From assembly GCA_027676805.1 (NCBI GenBank), contig JAQENU010000001.1, positions 361,499 through 425,498 of the forward strand: 64,000 bases of DNA. Reading direction: 5' to 3'. This document shows positions 9,032-18,241 of the stretch, piece by piece (within the stretch, counting starts at the first letter, position 1; each line of letters begins with the position of its first letter). A program made the translations under genes and the position numbers. This DNA is from Coprobacillaceae bacterium UN01-12pH3A (GTDB lineage Bacteria > Bacillota_I > Bacilli_A > Erysipelotrichales > Coprobacillaceae). Under the pieces are notes generated by a model that was not told where the DNA came from, made no database searches, and worked only from the letters and a program-made list of their open reading frames with translations.

Positions 9032-9757
9032 ATGGGAAGAGCACATGAAGTAAGAAAAGCTGCCATGGAAAAAACAGCTGCTGCAAAAGCTAAGTTGTAC
9101 TCTCGTTTTGGTAAAGAAATTTATTTGATTGCTAAACAAGGCGGACCGGATACAGATGCTAACTTGGCTTTAAGACGTATTGTTGACAGAGCTAAAAAGG
9201 CACAGGTCCCTACTGATGTTATTAAAAGAGCGATCGATAAAGTAAAAAGTGGTGTAACGGAAAATTATGAAACGTTGATATATGAAGGCTATGGTCCAGG
9301 AGGATCAACCATTATCGTGGAATGCTTGACAGATAATGTCAATCGTACATTAAGTCAGGTTCGCCCTGCTTTCACTAAATCAAAGGCTAAATTAGCGGCA
9401 ACCGGTGCAGTAACTTACGCCTATGATACTATTTCACTCCTTGCTTTTAAAGGATTGGATGAAGAACAAACATTAGAAGCATTGATCATGGGTGAAGTGG
9501 ATGCGAAGGATATTGAAACCCAAGAAGACGGTTCAATCATCATTACCGGTGAACCGACTGATCTTTATCAGATCAAAACAGCTATTGAAACAGCTTGTCC
9601 AGATGCCGATTTTACAGTTGAGGAAATCACACGTGTTCCTCAGGATTATGTGGAATTAGCCGGAGAAGATATGGAATTATTTGAACGTTTATTAAACTTA
9701 TTGAATGAATGTGATGATGTAGATACTATTTATCACAATGTTTCGAATATAGGATAA
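9032..9757 (+). CDS. YebC/PmpR-family protein
   Basis: The protein starts MGRAHEVRKAAMEKTAAAKAKLYSRFGKEI, the typical YebC opening, and continues with GGPDTDANLALRRIVDRAKK and YEGYGPGG..IIVECLTDN. At 242 aa it has the full three-domain length. The family was first described as a transcription regulator; recent work assigns YebC-type proteins a role in translation of proline-rich stretches. Two ATGs lie in tandem (9029 and 9032); the second has better spacing from AAAGGA. An upstream ATG at 8966 would place the promoter inside the gene, so it is rejected. Confidence 0.92.
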   Translation: MGRAHEVRKAAMEKTAAAKAKLYSRFGKEIYLIAKQGGPDTDANLALRRIVDRAKKAQVPTDVIKRAIDKVKSGVTENYETLIYEGYGPGGSTIIVECLTDNVNRTLSQVRPAFTKSKAKLAATGAVTYAYDTISLLAFKGLDEEQTLEALIMGEVDAKDIETQEDGSIIITGEPTDLYQIKTAIETACPDADFTVEEITRVPQDYVELAGEDMELFERLLNLLNECDDVDTIYHNVSNIG

Positions 9758-9784
9758 AGGAAGCAATCACTGCTTCCTTTTTTT
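9756..9784 (+). terminator. Intrinsic terminator after the YebC gene
   Basis: Ten-base perfect stem AAAGGAAGCA/TGCTTCCTTT with a 5-base loop, followed by further T residues. It also lies just past the convergent hydrolase stop. Confidence 0.85.
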
Positions 9785-11237
9785 ATCTTCTTTTTAAGGC
9801 AACCGCACTTGGTGCAATCAGATGGTAGCTTCTTTCTACAATCCAGGCATTGATCTGAACAAATGGCGTAAAGCTCAGCATATAAGCATATTGATCCAAT
9901 ACCTCTTCTACAGTTGGATTCTCACTAAAATGAATCATGATCTTTTTAGGCGATAAGAGATCCAATTTCAATGTACGTGAATACGGATATTCTAAAAAGA
10001 CAAGACGGATCATCAGGGTGTTTGGATCAGGGAACCAGCCGATCGCAGAGACATTGAACTGTTTTTCATAAAGCAGCAGTTTACTGTAGCGATAACGGCC
10101 ATCCAAGCCGATCCGAATAATATTAGTCGTATAATGCTCCTGCCAATGTAAAAGCAGTTGATGGTGATCCATCACCAGTTTAAACTGATCTGCATGCCCT
10201 GATTGTTTTTCTAAGAAACGAATGGGAATCGGCAGCAAGCTCACGCCGGCTAAGCGCAAAGAGAAATTAGCATCCAAAAATTGTTCGATACGATTGGTTT
10301 CTATCCCCATTGGTTCGATAGATCCGGGAATCGCCTGATCACTTTTCTCGACTTCCTCTTCCAATACCTTTTTCCATAAATCAAATACAATCGGATAAAG
10401 TTTAGCGGTATTAAGACAGTTAGCCGTAATGACGATAAAGCATTCTTTCTCGATAGAAAATAAGACTAGCTGTCCAAAGATGCCATCAAAACGAGCTCCT
10501 GTATCTTGGGGATTCATCCAGCATAGATAACCATATCCCTGATCGTAATCGTGAGAACTGTGATGAGCACTGGTTACTTTTTTTGTCGTCATCGCTAAAA
10601 GATAGTCTAACGGCAAAACCGGATCTTTTTTAATGATCGCTTCGGCAATCCTAGACAGATCACGAGGTGATAAATAAAGTCCCCAGCCGCCAGTGTTATA
10701 CCCTAAAGCACAAGTATCCCAATGAGGATGCTCAATTCCTAATGGTTCAAACAATTTTTGATATAGATATTCATTACAGGATATTCCGGTAATCTTTGTC
10801 ACAATGACACTTAGAATATAAATATCCATGTTGTTGTAATGAAAATAATGTCCCGGTTCATGAGTAAACTGCTGTTTAAAATAAGCATCGATCCAATTTG
10901 GCTGAGTAAAAACAGCCTGTTCCTGTGTACTGCCCGATGTCATCGTTAAAAGATGAATCACTTTTAATTCACGCAGCGCATCACTGGCTTTTAAAAAGTA
11001 TTCGGGAAAAAATTTTAATACCGCCTCATCTAAACGCAGGCGTTTATCCTCAACTAAATAGCCGATTGCTAAAGAGACAAACGATTTAGAGATGGAAAAA
11101 AGCATCTGCGGCTGTTCAAGCGTATATGGCAAAGCAGTCTGTTGATAGAGATAATCCTCTCCCTTTTTTATAATACAGCTATGCAGTTCTATTTGTTTTT
11201 CTTCAATCTGGGTTAAAAAATCATTTATGACAGACAT
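9783..11237 (-). CDS. Serine hydrolase, beta-lactamase/penicillin-binding fold
   Basis: A class C beta-lactamase-like (COG1680) protein of 484 aa. The catalytic SxxK is SISK at 48-51 and the YxN motif is YNN at 134-136. LLTMTSG and GYNTGGWGLYLSPRDLSRIA are typical of the family. There is no signal peptide, so it appears cytoplasmic. Residues from about 300 to the end form an extra domain I do not recognise. The start is the ATG at 11237; a GTG nine bases upstream is part of the SD AGGTGAT. Likely activities are esterase or D-amino peptidase; antibiotic resistance is not implied. Confidence 0.82.
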   Translation of the reverse strand: MSVINDFLTQIEEKQIELHSCIIKKGEDYLYQQTALPYTLEQPQMLFSISKSFVSLAIGYLVEDKRLRLDEAVLKFFPEYFLKASDALRELKVIHLLTMTSGSTQEQAVFTQPNWIDAYFKQQFTHEPGHYFHYNNMDIYILSVIVTKITGISCNEYLYQKLFEPLGIEHPHWDTCALGYNTGGWGLYLSPRDLSRIAEAIIKKDPVLPLDYLLAMTTKKVTSAHHSSHDYDQGYGYLCWMNPQDTGARFDGIFGQLVLFSIEKECFIVITANCLNTAKLYPIVFDLWKKVLEEEVEKSDQAIPGSIEPMGIETNRIEQFLDANFSLRLAGVSLLPIPIRFLEKQSGHADQFKLVMDHHQLLLHWQEHYTTNIIRIGLDGRYRYSKLLLYEKQFNVSAIGWFPDPNTLMIRLVFLEYPYSRTLKLDLLSPKKIMIHFSENPTVEEVLDQYAYMLSFTPFVQINAWIVERSYHLIAPSAVALKRR

Positions 11238-11332
11238 CGCGATCACCTGTAATCTATTTTTAAACAGATTACTTTTCCTTTCATCCTTTTCATTTTAAGA
11301 AACTATTTTAATCAATAAACTAATAATTCATA

Positions 11333-11344
11333 CCAGTATACTGG
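11333..11344. promoter_or_regulatory. Perfect 12-base palindrome, possible operator
   Basis: CCAGTATACTGG is a perfect inverted repeat about 95 bases before the minus-strand serine hydrolase. It could be a repressor site; no regulator gene is adjacent. Confidence 0.25.
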
Positions 11345-11347
11345 GAT

Positions 11348-11497
11348 TTAGCTTTCTTTATCATAGCACATCTTATTTTTAAATTCATTAAAATCTCTAC
11401 CATTATTTTTATACCAAATAATGAATTTATCCAAAAAACCTGATCTGAATAAAAGTTTATTCTTTTTATTTCTAAATTTGCATATGCCTAATCTTCA
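11348..11497 (-). pseudogene. Possible C-terminal gene remnant
   Basis: A 49-codon open stretch without a start codon ends at a TAA at 11348-11350. The C-terminal part reads SGFLDKFIIWYKNNGRDFNE and then FKNKMCYDKES, which looks protein-like (mixed charged, aromatic residues) in an AT-rich setting. An upstream in-frame TGA closes it. I do not recognise a family; chance is possible. Confidence 0.25.
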
Positions 11498-11551
11498 TGA
11501 AATGGCTGAAATTGGGTAAACTAAATACTACTAATTTATTTAAAGATACGA

Positions 11552-11557
11552 TATAAT
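11552..11557 (+). promoter_or_regulatory. Candidate -10 box for the lipoprotein-helicase unit
   Basis: TATAAT lies 20 bases before the start codon; the -35 region is poor. SD GAGGTGAT follows at 11564-11571. Confidence 0.35.
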
Positions 11558-11576
11558 AAAGAAATGAGGTGATTTC

Positions 11577-12017
11577 ATGAAAAAGAAAATTTGTTTAATT
11601 TTGTGTGCCTTTTTAGTACTGGTGAGTGTTGGCTGCACCAATAAACAAACCTATCCGCGCTTTACATTGAAACTCTTTTATTATGACAGTTGTTCTCGAT
11701 GTACAGCGTTTAAAAATAGTGCTTTACCTGCAATACGTGAAGCTTTTGACAATAATTTCGATATTGAATACTATAATTTGGATGATGATAGTGACCAAGC
11801 TGTCTATCAGGCGATTGTGGAGCAATTGGTTGATTTTGATCAAAAATACTATGGGGAAACACCTCTGGTTGTCATTGATGAGTCCTTTGCTGTATTGGGA
11901 TATAATGGAAGTAAGGAAGATCAGGAGCTGATCAAAGAAATTAAACGGGCATTAAACAATGAACCATTAGGTAGCTACTATTCAATGGGTCGATATGAAT
12001 TTAAAAAAGGGGAATAG
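11577..12017 (+). CDS. Thioredoxin-like lipoprotein with CSRC motif
   Basis: A lipoprotein with an N-terminal signal and lipobox VSVGC (Cys20), so it is anchored on the outer face of the membrane. After the anchor comes LKLFYYDSCSRC, placing a CxxC at 39-42 after a short beta strand as in thioredoxin and glutaredoxin folds. A cis-Pro-like GETPLVVID follows at about residue 95. It is 146 aa long, shorter than many thioredoxin lipoproteins. Likely role is thiol-disulfide exchange outside the cell; this is inferred from the fold. The SNF2 helicase gene starts 3 bases after the stop, so they are co-transcribed despite no obvious functional link. Confidence 0.75.
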   Translation: MKKKICLILCAFLVLVSVGCTNKQTYPRFTLKLFYYDSCSRCTAFKNSALPAIREAFDNNFDIEYYNLDDDSDQAVYQAIVEQLVDFDQKYYGETPLVVIDESFAVLGYNGSKEDQELIKEIKRALNNEPLGSYYSMGRYEFKKGE

Positions 12018-12020
12018 AAT

Positions 12021-15000
12021 ATGCTGATCACGGAAAGAAAAATATATATGCTGGCTGCTCGTCCCAGTCATTTAGAAGATGGACTGGAACTTCAAAAGAA
12101 AGAGCATGTGACAAATCTGCATTTTAAAAATAAAGAAAAATCAATTCAGGCGGATGTGGTCGATCATGTTCCCTATCACACCACGATTCGCTTCAATCAG
12201 CAAAATGGCATCGCCTCTTATTCTTGCGAGTGTGAGGAGTCCAAATACTTAAACGGTGCTTGTAAGCACATCATCGCTACTTTAAAGCAGGCACAAGAAT
12301 TAATTGAGGAATCTCGCCGCAGTCAGGTCGAAATGGAGCGGACTTTAAATGAGATTTTGAATTGTTTTGCTGACCCTATTTTAAGTGAAACGATCATTAA
12401 ACAGCCAATTAAAGTAGAAATTCATTTACAACTGAATAAACATGGCGGACATCCGATCGGTTTATTTTCATTAAAGGTCGGCTTAGATAAAATGTACGTG
12501 GTTAAAAATATCCGTGAATTCCTGCAAGCATTTGAATTCAATGAAGAAATCGAATACGGAAAAAACTTTACCCTTTATCCGGAGTATCATGAACTTCCCC
12601 AAGGTTTAAAAAACTTCTTTAAAACATTGGAGGATATTCAAGAAGAAGGACATGATCACTTTAGAACTCCTAAGGAATTACTAGTGAATGAACATTATTT
12701 AAAAAAACTGATTCGCTCTTTGAAGCATCAAACGATCTTCATAGATCCCATTGATGAAGCAAGTTATCAGGTATTTATCACTGATGACCCGTTTTCTGGA
12801 TTAGTCACTATTAATGATAAAAAGAATGTGACACAGCTTGATTTAACTGAATTTAAAAAGGTTCTCCCTATCACCTCGGACTACCACTATGTTTTATATG
12901 ACTACCAGATTTATCATTTGCAGAACAGTCATTTAAATACCTACATGCCTTTTTTCAGAGCCGCTGCCCTAGAGCAAAGCATTATTGAGTTTAAGGGAAA
13001 ACATCGTCAGGAATTTATCGCTAAAGTTGTTCCCTTTCTGCCTAAAAGCGTCGAACAGCCGGACTCCTTGAAAGAATCCTATATTCAGTTGCCGCTTGTT
13101 GCATCATTGTATTTAGATAAAGTCGATCAGGCCATTATTGCGACTCCGATGTTTCGTTATGGCAGCTTTGAATTTAATCCCATCAAAAATAAAGAAGAAA
13201 TTTTGTTAAATGATAAAATACTTATCAGGGAAATAAAAAAAGAAGAAGAACTCATTAATATATTAGATAATGCTAAATTTAAGGTTCAGCCGGAAACCCT
13301 GTATATTGATCAGGAAGATGATGTGATTGACTTTGTAGAAAAGTATTTGCCGATTCTAAAGGCCAACATGGAAATCTTCTATTCTGACAGTTTTAAATCG
13401 ATCGTGAAGCGCAGAACACTCTCTTCTTCTATCCGTTATAATGAATCCTCACAACTGTTTGAAATTCGCTTCAACTATGAAGGTATTCATTTCAGCGAGC
13501 TCAAAGAAATCATGCGCAGTTATAAGCTTAAACAGAAATATTATCGTTTACTAGATGGCAGCTTCTTATCTTTAGACGATAAACAGACACAGGAATTTAT
13601 TGATACGCTTTCTTATCTGGATATCTCTTTAGATAATTTAAAACAATCTAAGATCCAATTAACATTATCCGAGGCTTTATTCTTAAATAGTGCTATTGAA
13701 ATTGATGACCATGATGATTACTTTGATCGTTTGATTGAAACCGTCAGCAGTCAGCAGTTAATCGATATTCAAGTCCCCAGTCAATTGCGTGAGATCATGC
13801 GTGACTATCAGATCAGTGGATACCGCTGGCTAAAAACATTGAATCAATATCATTTAGGCGGGGTTTTAGCCGATGACATGGGACTAGGGAAAACACTACA
13901 GGCAATTGCTTTCTTAGATGATGAAGCAAAGCAGGATCCTTTACCGAACCTTGTGGTATGCCCTACTTCCCTTGTTTATAACTGGGAAGATGAAATTAAA
14001 CGTTTTGCACCTGATCTTCGCTATTTAATTGTTTCCGGCAATGTGGCGGCACGTAAAGACCTGATTCATCAGTTAAAAGATTATCAGGTTATTATCACGA
14101 GCTATCCTTTATTACGCAAAGATATCAGCTACTATCAGGATATTCAATTTAATCACTGCTTCTTAGATGAAGCCCAGTATGTTAAGAATCCATCATCGTT
14201 AAACGCAAAGACTGTGAAGCTTTTAAGAGCGAAAACACGCTATGCCTTAACTGGAACACCGATGGAAAATTCATTGGATGAATTGTGGTCAATCTTTGAC
14301 TTCGTTATGCCGGGAATGCTTTTATCTCACTATAAATTTAGGGAAACATATGAGATCCCAATTATTAAAGATGAAAATAAAGCGGTCAAAAAGAAACTGA
14401 TCAAACGTATCAAGCCCTTTATTTTAAGACGTATGAAATCGGATGTATTAACCGAATTGCCAGATAAGATCGAATCGAAGTACACGATTGATCTTTCAAC
14501 CGAACAAAAAGAGCTTTATTTAGCAACATTGGAAGAAACCCGTCAATCTATCAATAAAGAAATTGCTGAAGATGGGCTGGAAAAAAGCCATATCAAGATT
14601 TTCGCAGCTTTAACTCGTCTGCGCCAGCTATGCAACCACCCTTCTTTATTCATTCAAAATTATTATGGCGGCAGTGGCAAACTCGATGCTTTAAACGAAA
14701 TTATTGATGAGGCGATTGAAAATCATCATAAAATACTGATCTTTTCTCAGTTTACTTCGATGCTGCATATTATTGAAGATCAGCTTAAGATTAAAGAAAT
14801 CAGTTACGGCTATCTTGATGGCAGCACGCCAATGGAAGTTCGTGGTAAATATGTCAAGGAATTCAATGACGGCGATATTCCTATTTTCCTTGTTTCTTTA
14901 AAAGCAGGAGGAACCGGCCTAAACTTAACCGGAGCCAATATCGTGATTCATGTCGATCCGTGGTGGAATCCTGCCGTTGAACAACAGGCAACCGATCGTG

Positions 15001-15182
15001 CCTATCGAATTGGACAAACTAAGAACGTTCAAGTGATTAAGCTCGTTACAAAAGGAACCATCGAAGAAAAGATATATGAGCTGCAGCAAAGAAAGCTGTC
15101 CCTCATTGATTCTATCATTCAGCCGGGCGAAACTTTTATTTCAAAATTAACTCAGGATGAGATCATGGATCTCTTTAAATAG
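12021..15182 (+). CDS. SWIM zinc-finger SNF2-family helicase/ATPase
   Basis: A 1053-aa Swi2/Snf2 DNA translocase. The N-terminus carries a SWIM zinc finger (C69, C71, C81, H83), then a roughly 480-residue region matching the bacterial SNF2-associated type, then the helicase core: DDMGLGKT near 617, DEAQ near 715, LTGTPMENSLDELWS, and the C-terminal helicase lobe with SLKAGGTGLNLTGAN and DRAYRIGQ. Such proteins remodel protein-DNA complexes, often with RNA polymerase or repair. It shares a transcript with the upstream lipoprotein. It has no nearby methylase or nuclease, so it is not a DISARM- or Druantia-like defence locus. Confidence 0.92.
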   Translation: MLITERKIYMLAARPSHLEDGLELQKKEHVTNLHFKNKEKSIQADVVDHVPYHTTIRFNQQNGIASYSCECEESKYLNGACKHIIATLKQAQELIEESRRSQVEMERTLNEILNCFADPILSETIIKQPIKVEIHLQLNKHGGHPIGLFSLKVGLDKMYVVKNIREFLQAFEFNEEIEYGKNFTLYPEYHELPQGLKNFFKTLEDIQEEGHDHFRTPKELLVNEHYLKKLIRSLKHQTIFIDPIDEASYQVFITDDPFSGLVTINDKKNVTQLDLTEFKKVLPITSDYHYVLYDYQIYHLQNSHLNTYMPFFRAAALEQSIIEFKGKHRQEFIAKVVPFLPKSVEQPDSLKESYIQLPLVASLYLDKVDQAIIATPMFRYGSFEFNPIKNKEEILLNDKILIREIKKEEELINILDNAKFKVQPETLYIDQEDDVIDFVEKYLPILKANMEIFYSDSFKSIVKRRTLSSSIRYNESSQLFEIRFNYEGIHFSELKEIMRSYKLKQKYYRLLDGSFLSLDDKQTQEFIDTLSYLDISLDNLKQSKIQLTLSEALFLNSAIEIDDHDDYFDRLIETVSSQQLIDIQVPSQLREIMRDYQISGYRWLKTLNQYHLGGVLADDMGLGKTLQAIAFLDDEAKQDPLPNLVVCPTSLVYNWEDEIKRFAPDLRYLIVSGNVAARKDLIHQLKDYQVIITSYPLLRKDISYYQDIQFNHCFLDEAQYVKNPSSLNAKTVKLLRAKTRYALTGTPMENSLDELWSIFDFVMPGMLLSHYKFRETYEIPIIKDENKAVKKKLIKRIKPFILRRMKSDVLTELPDKIESKYTIDLSTEQKELYLATLEETRQSINKEIAEDGLEKSHIKIFAALTRLRQLCNHPSLFIQNYYGGSGKLDALNEIIDEAIENHHKILIFSQFTSMLHIIEDQLKIKEISYGYLDGSTPMEVRGKYVKEFNDGDIPIFLVSLKAGGTGLNLTGANIVIHVDPWWNPAVEQQATDRAYRIGQTKNVQVIKLVTKGTIEEKIYELQQRKLSLIDSIIQPGETFISKLTQDEIMDLFK

Positions 15183-15185
15183 ACA

Positions 15186-15216
15186 AACCTCCACAAATAA
15201 ACGTGTGGAGGTTTTC
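15186..15216 (+). terminator. Intrinsic terminator after the SNF2 helicase
   Basis: Perfect 10-base stem AACCTCCACA/TGTGGAGGTT with an 8-base loop and a T-rich tail. It may serve the convergent HD gene too. Confidence 0.8.
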
Positions 15217-15228
15217 TTTATACGTTTT

Positions 15229-15813
15229 TTATTTTTTTCCTTCAAGAAAATAGGTAGCTTCCATATCCGCAGTAGATAAAGCAAAAGATAATGGAAACAT
15301 TTCAAATGAGGCACCGACATTGCGTGGTTCTTCATTTCCGGCAAATCCCATATGATAGCGAATCGCAAAAGCCTCTTCACGAGTTAAGCGCATATATCCG
15401 GTAATGATATAGACCGATTTTTCTCCATGTCCATAAGGAATCGTATCTTCATAATCATATGAAGGGACTTGCTGCCACTTCCCATTGGCATCTTTCACAT
15501 TTCTAAATCCCTTTTTATAGCAGTTAATCTTGCAGAGATCATGAAGCAAAGCTACAATCGCCATTGTTTCCTCACTGCATTGGAGCCCATAGGTCTCTTT
15601 CACCCTTGGACGCTGTAAATAATCGACTAGACAGTCATACACATTTAAGCTATGTTCAACAAGTCCTCCGGGATAAGAGCCATGAAAACGTGTTGAAGCC
15701 GGTGCCTCAAAAAAATCACAGTGGGCAGACAAAAGAAACTCCAACAGCTTATCACTTCCGGGACGATGTATATATTGTTTATAAATTGATACAAATCTCT
15801 CTTTAAAATCCAT
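15229..15813 (-). CDS. HD-domain phosphohydrolase
   Basis: A 194-aa HD-superfamily protein. The first metal His is in GGLVEHSLNVYD (H54), the HD doublet is in ALLHDLCK (91-92), and a further His lies in YGHGEKS. Proteins of this size often hydrolyse nucleotides or are broadly annotated as hydrolases. I start at the ATG at 15813, which has AGGAGAAGG just upstream; a longer frame from 15864 lacks an SD. The gene stands alone between two terminators. The exact substrate is unknown. Confidence 0.82.
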   Translation of the reverse strand: MDFKERFVSIYKQYIHRPGSDKLLEFLLSAHCDFFEAPASTRFHGSYPGGLVEHSLNVYDCLVDYLQRPRVKETYGLQCSEETMAIVALLHDLCKINCYKKGFRNVKDANGKWQQVPSYDYEDTIPYGHGEKSVYIITGYMRLTREEAFAIRYHMGFAGNEEPRNVGASFEMFPLSFALSTADMEATYFLEGKK

Positions 15814-15886
15814 AATCCTTCTCCTCTTATAGTTAAAGGATACCAAACTTACAAAAGATGTCAAGAATTAGCCAAATAATTCTAAT

Positions 15887-15910
15887 AAAAAAAGAGAATC
15901 AAGTTCTCTT
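15887..15910 (-). terminator. Intrinsic terminator of lepA
   Basis: On the minus strand AAGAGAA/TTCTCTT (7 bp, 5-base loop) is followed by a run of seven U; the stem starts within the lepA stop codon. Confidence 0.8.
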
Positions 15911-17717
15911 ATTTGTCATCTACGGATAAAACCGCCATGAATGCCTCCTGAGGAATCTCAACACTTCCTACAGCTTTCATACGTTTCTTTCCTTCTTTTT
16001 GTTTTTCCAGCAATTTCTTTTTACGTGTAATATCGCCGCCATAACATTTTGCCAATACGTTTTTACGCAACGCTTTGATTGTCGTTCTTGCTATAATTTT
16101 CCCTTGAATAGCTGCCTGAATAGGAACTTCAAACATCTGCTTCGGTATAATATCCTTTAGCTTTTCACAGATAATCTTACCGCGGTCATAAGCAAAATCA
16201 CGATGTACAATCGAAGATAAAGCATCCACTGCTTCACCGTTTAAAAGAATATCCATCTTGACCAACTTACTTTCCTTGTAACCGCAAAGCTCATAGTCAA
16301 ATGACGCATATCCCTTAGAACAAGATTTCAGTCGATCAAAGAAATCATACACAATTTCCGCCAAAGGAATTTCATATAATAAAGTCATACGTGTTTCATC
16401 CGTATATTGAATATCGATATAATCGCCGCGTTTATTCTGACACAATTCCATAATCGGTCCCACATAATCACTTGGCGTCATGATAGTTGCTTTTACATAA
16501 GGTTCTTCTAATCGACTGATTTTCTGAACATCCGGCAGCATTGATGGATTATCCACTGTTGTCATTGTCCCATCTGTTAAATAGGCATGATAAACCACGG
16601 ACGGCGCTGTCGCAATTAATTCTAGACTGAATTCTCTTTCCAGCCTTTCCTGAATCACATCCATATGCAACAATCCGAGGAATCCGCATCTAAAACCAAA
16701 TCCCAACGCCTGTGAAGTCTCCGGATCAAATACCAGCGCCGAATCACTCAGTTTCATCTTTTCCAAAGCTTCTCGTAAATCATTATATTTGCTGTTATCG
16801 ATTGGATACAGCCCGCAATACACCATTGGATTTAATTTACGATAACCCGGTAATGGTTCACTGCACTCATTGCCAACCACCGTTACCGTATCCCCAACAT
16901 TGATGTCATGAATAGACTTAATTGCCGCTGAGAACCAACCTACTTCCCCAGTCACCAGCTCATCTTTTTTCGTTTCAGCAGGCGTATGCACACCGACTTC
17001 AACAATTTCATATTCCGCATTAGATGCCATGAATCGCACTTTGTCTCCGACTTTGATCTTTCCTTCAACAATACGCACCAACACAATTACACCACGGTAA
17101 GCATCATAGTAAGAATCAAAAATCAGTGCCTTTGTAGGATGATCGACACTTCCGCTTGGCGGCGGCACCAACTGAACAATTGCTTCCAGCACTTGTTCAA
17201 CATTTAAATTATTTTTAGCTGAAATCAAAGGGGCATGTTCAGCCGGCAGTCCGACGACCTCTTCAATCTCTTTGATCACACGTTCAGGATCAGCACTAGG
17301 CAAATCAATCTTATTAATAACCGGAATAATCTCTAAATCGTTATCAATCGCCAAATAAACATTCGCTAATGTCTGGGCTTCCACTCCCTGAGCAGCATCC
17401 ACCACCAAAACAGCACCCTCACATGCCGCTAATGAACGTGATACTTCATAAGTAAAATCGACATGACCCGGTGTATCTATCAAATGCAATAGATAGGTTT
17501 CATTATCCGAAGCCGTATATTGTAATTGAACGGCATTTAATTTAATCGTGATGCCGCGTTCTCTTTCTAATTCCATGCTGTCGAGCAGCTGTGCCTTCAT
17601 ATCTCTGGTAGCCACAGCTCCGGTTAACTGTAAAATACAATCCGCTAAGGTCGACTTCCCATGATCGATATGGGCAATGATCGAAAAATTACGAATCTTT
17701 GACTGATCTATTTTCAT
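15909..17717 (-). CDS. lepA: Elongation factor 4 (LepA), back-translocating ribosomal GTPase
   Basis: Translational GTPase of 602 aa, the usual length. G1 is AHIDHGKST near 19-26, G2 region RERGITIK, G3 DTPGH, G4 NKIDLP. The LepA-specific C-terminal domain is present, with [14 protein letters not shown] and [20 protein letters not shown]. The ATG at 17717 is chosen because the upstream GTG at 17729 belongs to the SD-like GTGGGTG. It has its own consensus promoter and terminator and is a single-gene unit. Confidence 0.97.
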   Translation of the reverse strand: MKIDQSKIRNFSIIAHIDHGKSTLADCILQLTGAVATRDMKAQLLDSMELERERGITIKLNAVQLQYTASDNETYLLHLIDTPGHVDFTYEVSRSLAACEGAVLVVDAAQGVEAQTLANVYLAIDNDLEIIPVINKIDLPSADPERVIKEIEEVVGLPAEHAPLISAKNNLNVEQVLEAIVQLVPPPSGSVDHPTKALIFDSYYDAYRGVIVLVRIVEGKIKVGDKVRFMASNAEYEIVEVGVHTPAETKKDELVTGEVGWFSAAIKSIHDINVGDTVTVVGNECSEPLPGYRKLNPMVYCGLYPIDNSKYNDLREALEKMKLSDSALVFDPETSQALGFGFRCGFLGLLHMDVIQERLEREFSLELIATAPSVVYHAYLTDGTMTTVDNPSMLPDVQKISRLEEPYVKATIMTPSDYVGPIMELCQNKRGDYIDIQYTDETRMTLLYEIPLAEIVYDFFDRLKSCSKGYASFDYELCGYKESKLVKMDILLNGEAVDALSSIVHRDFAYDRGKIICEKLKDIIPKQMFEVPIQAAIQGKIIARTTIKALRKNVLAKCYGGDITRKKKLLEKQKEGKKRMKAVGSVEIPQEAFMAVLSVDDK

Positions 17718-17741
17718 CTTAACACCCACTTTCAGATGTTA

Positions 17742-17770
17742 ATTATACCAAATCTTTTAATTAAACACAA
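17742..17770 (-). promoter_or_regulatory. Sigma-A promoter of lepA
   Basis: TTGTGT (17765-17770), 17-base spacer, TATAAT (17742-17747) on the minus strand, 25 bases before the start codon. Confidence 0.75.
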
Positions 17771-17775
17771 TAATC

Positions 17776-18075
17776 CTAATTATGAATCATACGATCTAAA
17801 TATTTAATTTTTTCTGCCATGACATACATCTTATCAGCATGCCTCTCTAATCTTCCTTTCAGACTGAGCCAGTGACAGTCCTGAGCAAGTGCCAGCAATC
17901 GATCCGCTTCGCCCTTCCAAAGCAGACAGTCAATATGATCTTTTTCATAAAATCCATCATTATTGATAAATGCTTTTTCCACTTCAACTAATATATGCAA
18001 ATATTTTTTTCCATTCAGCTGAATGAAGCCTTCTTCACTCTTATATGCTCCAATGATAATTACTTCGTTAATCAT
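17776..18075 (-). CDS. Divergent single-stranded DNA-binding protein-like (OB fold)
   Basis: A 99-aa protein that follows the SSB pattern: MINEVIIIGAYKSE at the start, a central strand with HILVEVEKAF and HIDCLLWKGEADRLLA in place of the usual DFI.CVVW..QAE, then LSLKGRLERH. This matches one OB fold. It lacks the flexible tail and acidic C-terminal tip used by canonical SSB to recruit partners. The ATG at 18075 follows AGGTGATAAAA; a GTG nine bases upstream is part of that SD. It is transcribed towards lepA but separated from it by the lepA promoter. Function is inferred from the fold alone. Confidence 0.6.
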   Translation of the reverse strand: MINEVIIIGAYKSEEGFIQLNGKKYLHILVEVEKAFINNDGFYEKDHIDCLLWKGEADRLLALAQDCHWLSLKGRLERHADKMYVMAEKIKYLDRMIHN

Positions 18076-18093
18076 TTTTATCACCTCAGCATC

Positions 18094-18122
18094 ACTTTAG
18101 CAAAGATCTCATGATTCGACAA
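18094..18122 (-). promoter_or_regulatory. Candidate promoter of the SSB-like gene
   Basis: TTGTCG, 17-base spacer ending in TGC, TAAAGT on the minus strand; an imperfect extended -10 match. Confidence 0.35.
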
Positions 18123-18241
18123 ACCGGATATTTTTAATATTTATAATGATTTTGTTATTTCATTTCAATAAACTCTATTCAAATTTAAAAATATGGTATT
18201 TTTTCTAAATAAAAGTTAACAATTATTAAAGGTGATATAAA

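Larger units (their letters stand above)
11238..11576. other. AT-rich intergenic region, 339 bases
   Basis: It holds a perfect 12-base palindrome (11333-11344), a possible gene remnant on the minus strand (11348-11497), and a weak -10 box for the downstream lipoprotein. Composition is clearly more AT-rich than the flanking genes. Nothing else is recognisable. Confidence 0.6.

Noticed and set aside
9783..11237. An antibiotic-resistance beta-lactamase
   Set aside because: No signal peptide, an extra C-terminal domain and the general COG1680 pattern argue for a cytoplasmic esterase or peptidase-like hydrolase.
12021..15182. SNF2 helicase as part of a phage-defence system
   Set aside because: No methylase, nuclease, DUF or other defence partner lies nearby; its only operon partner is a small redox lipoprotein.
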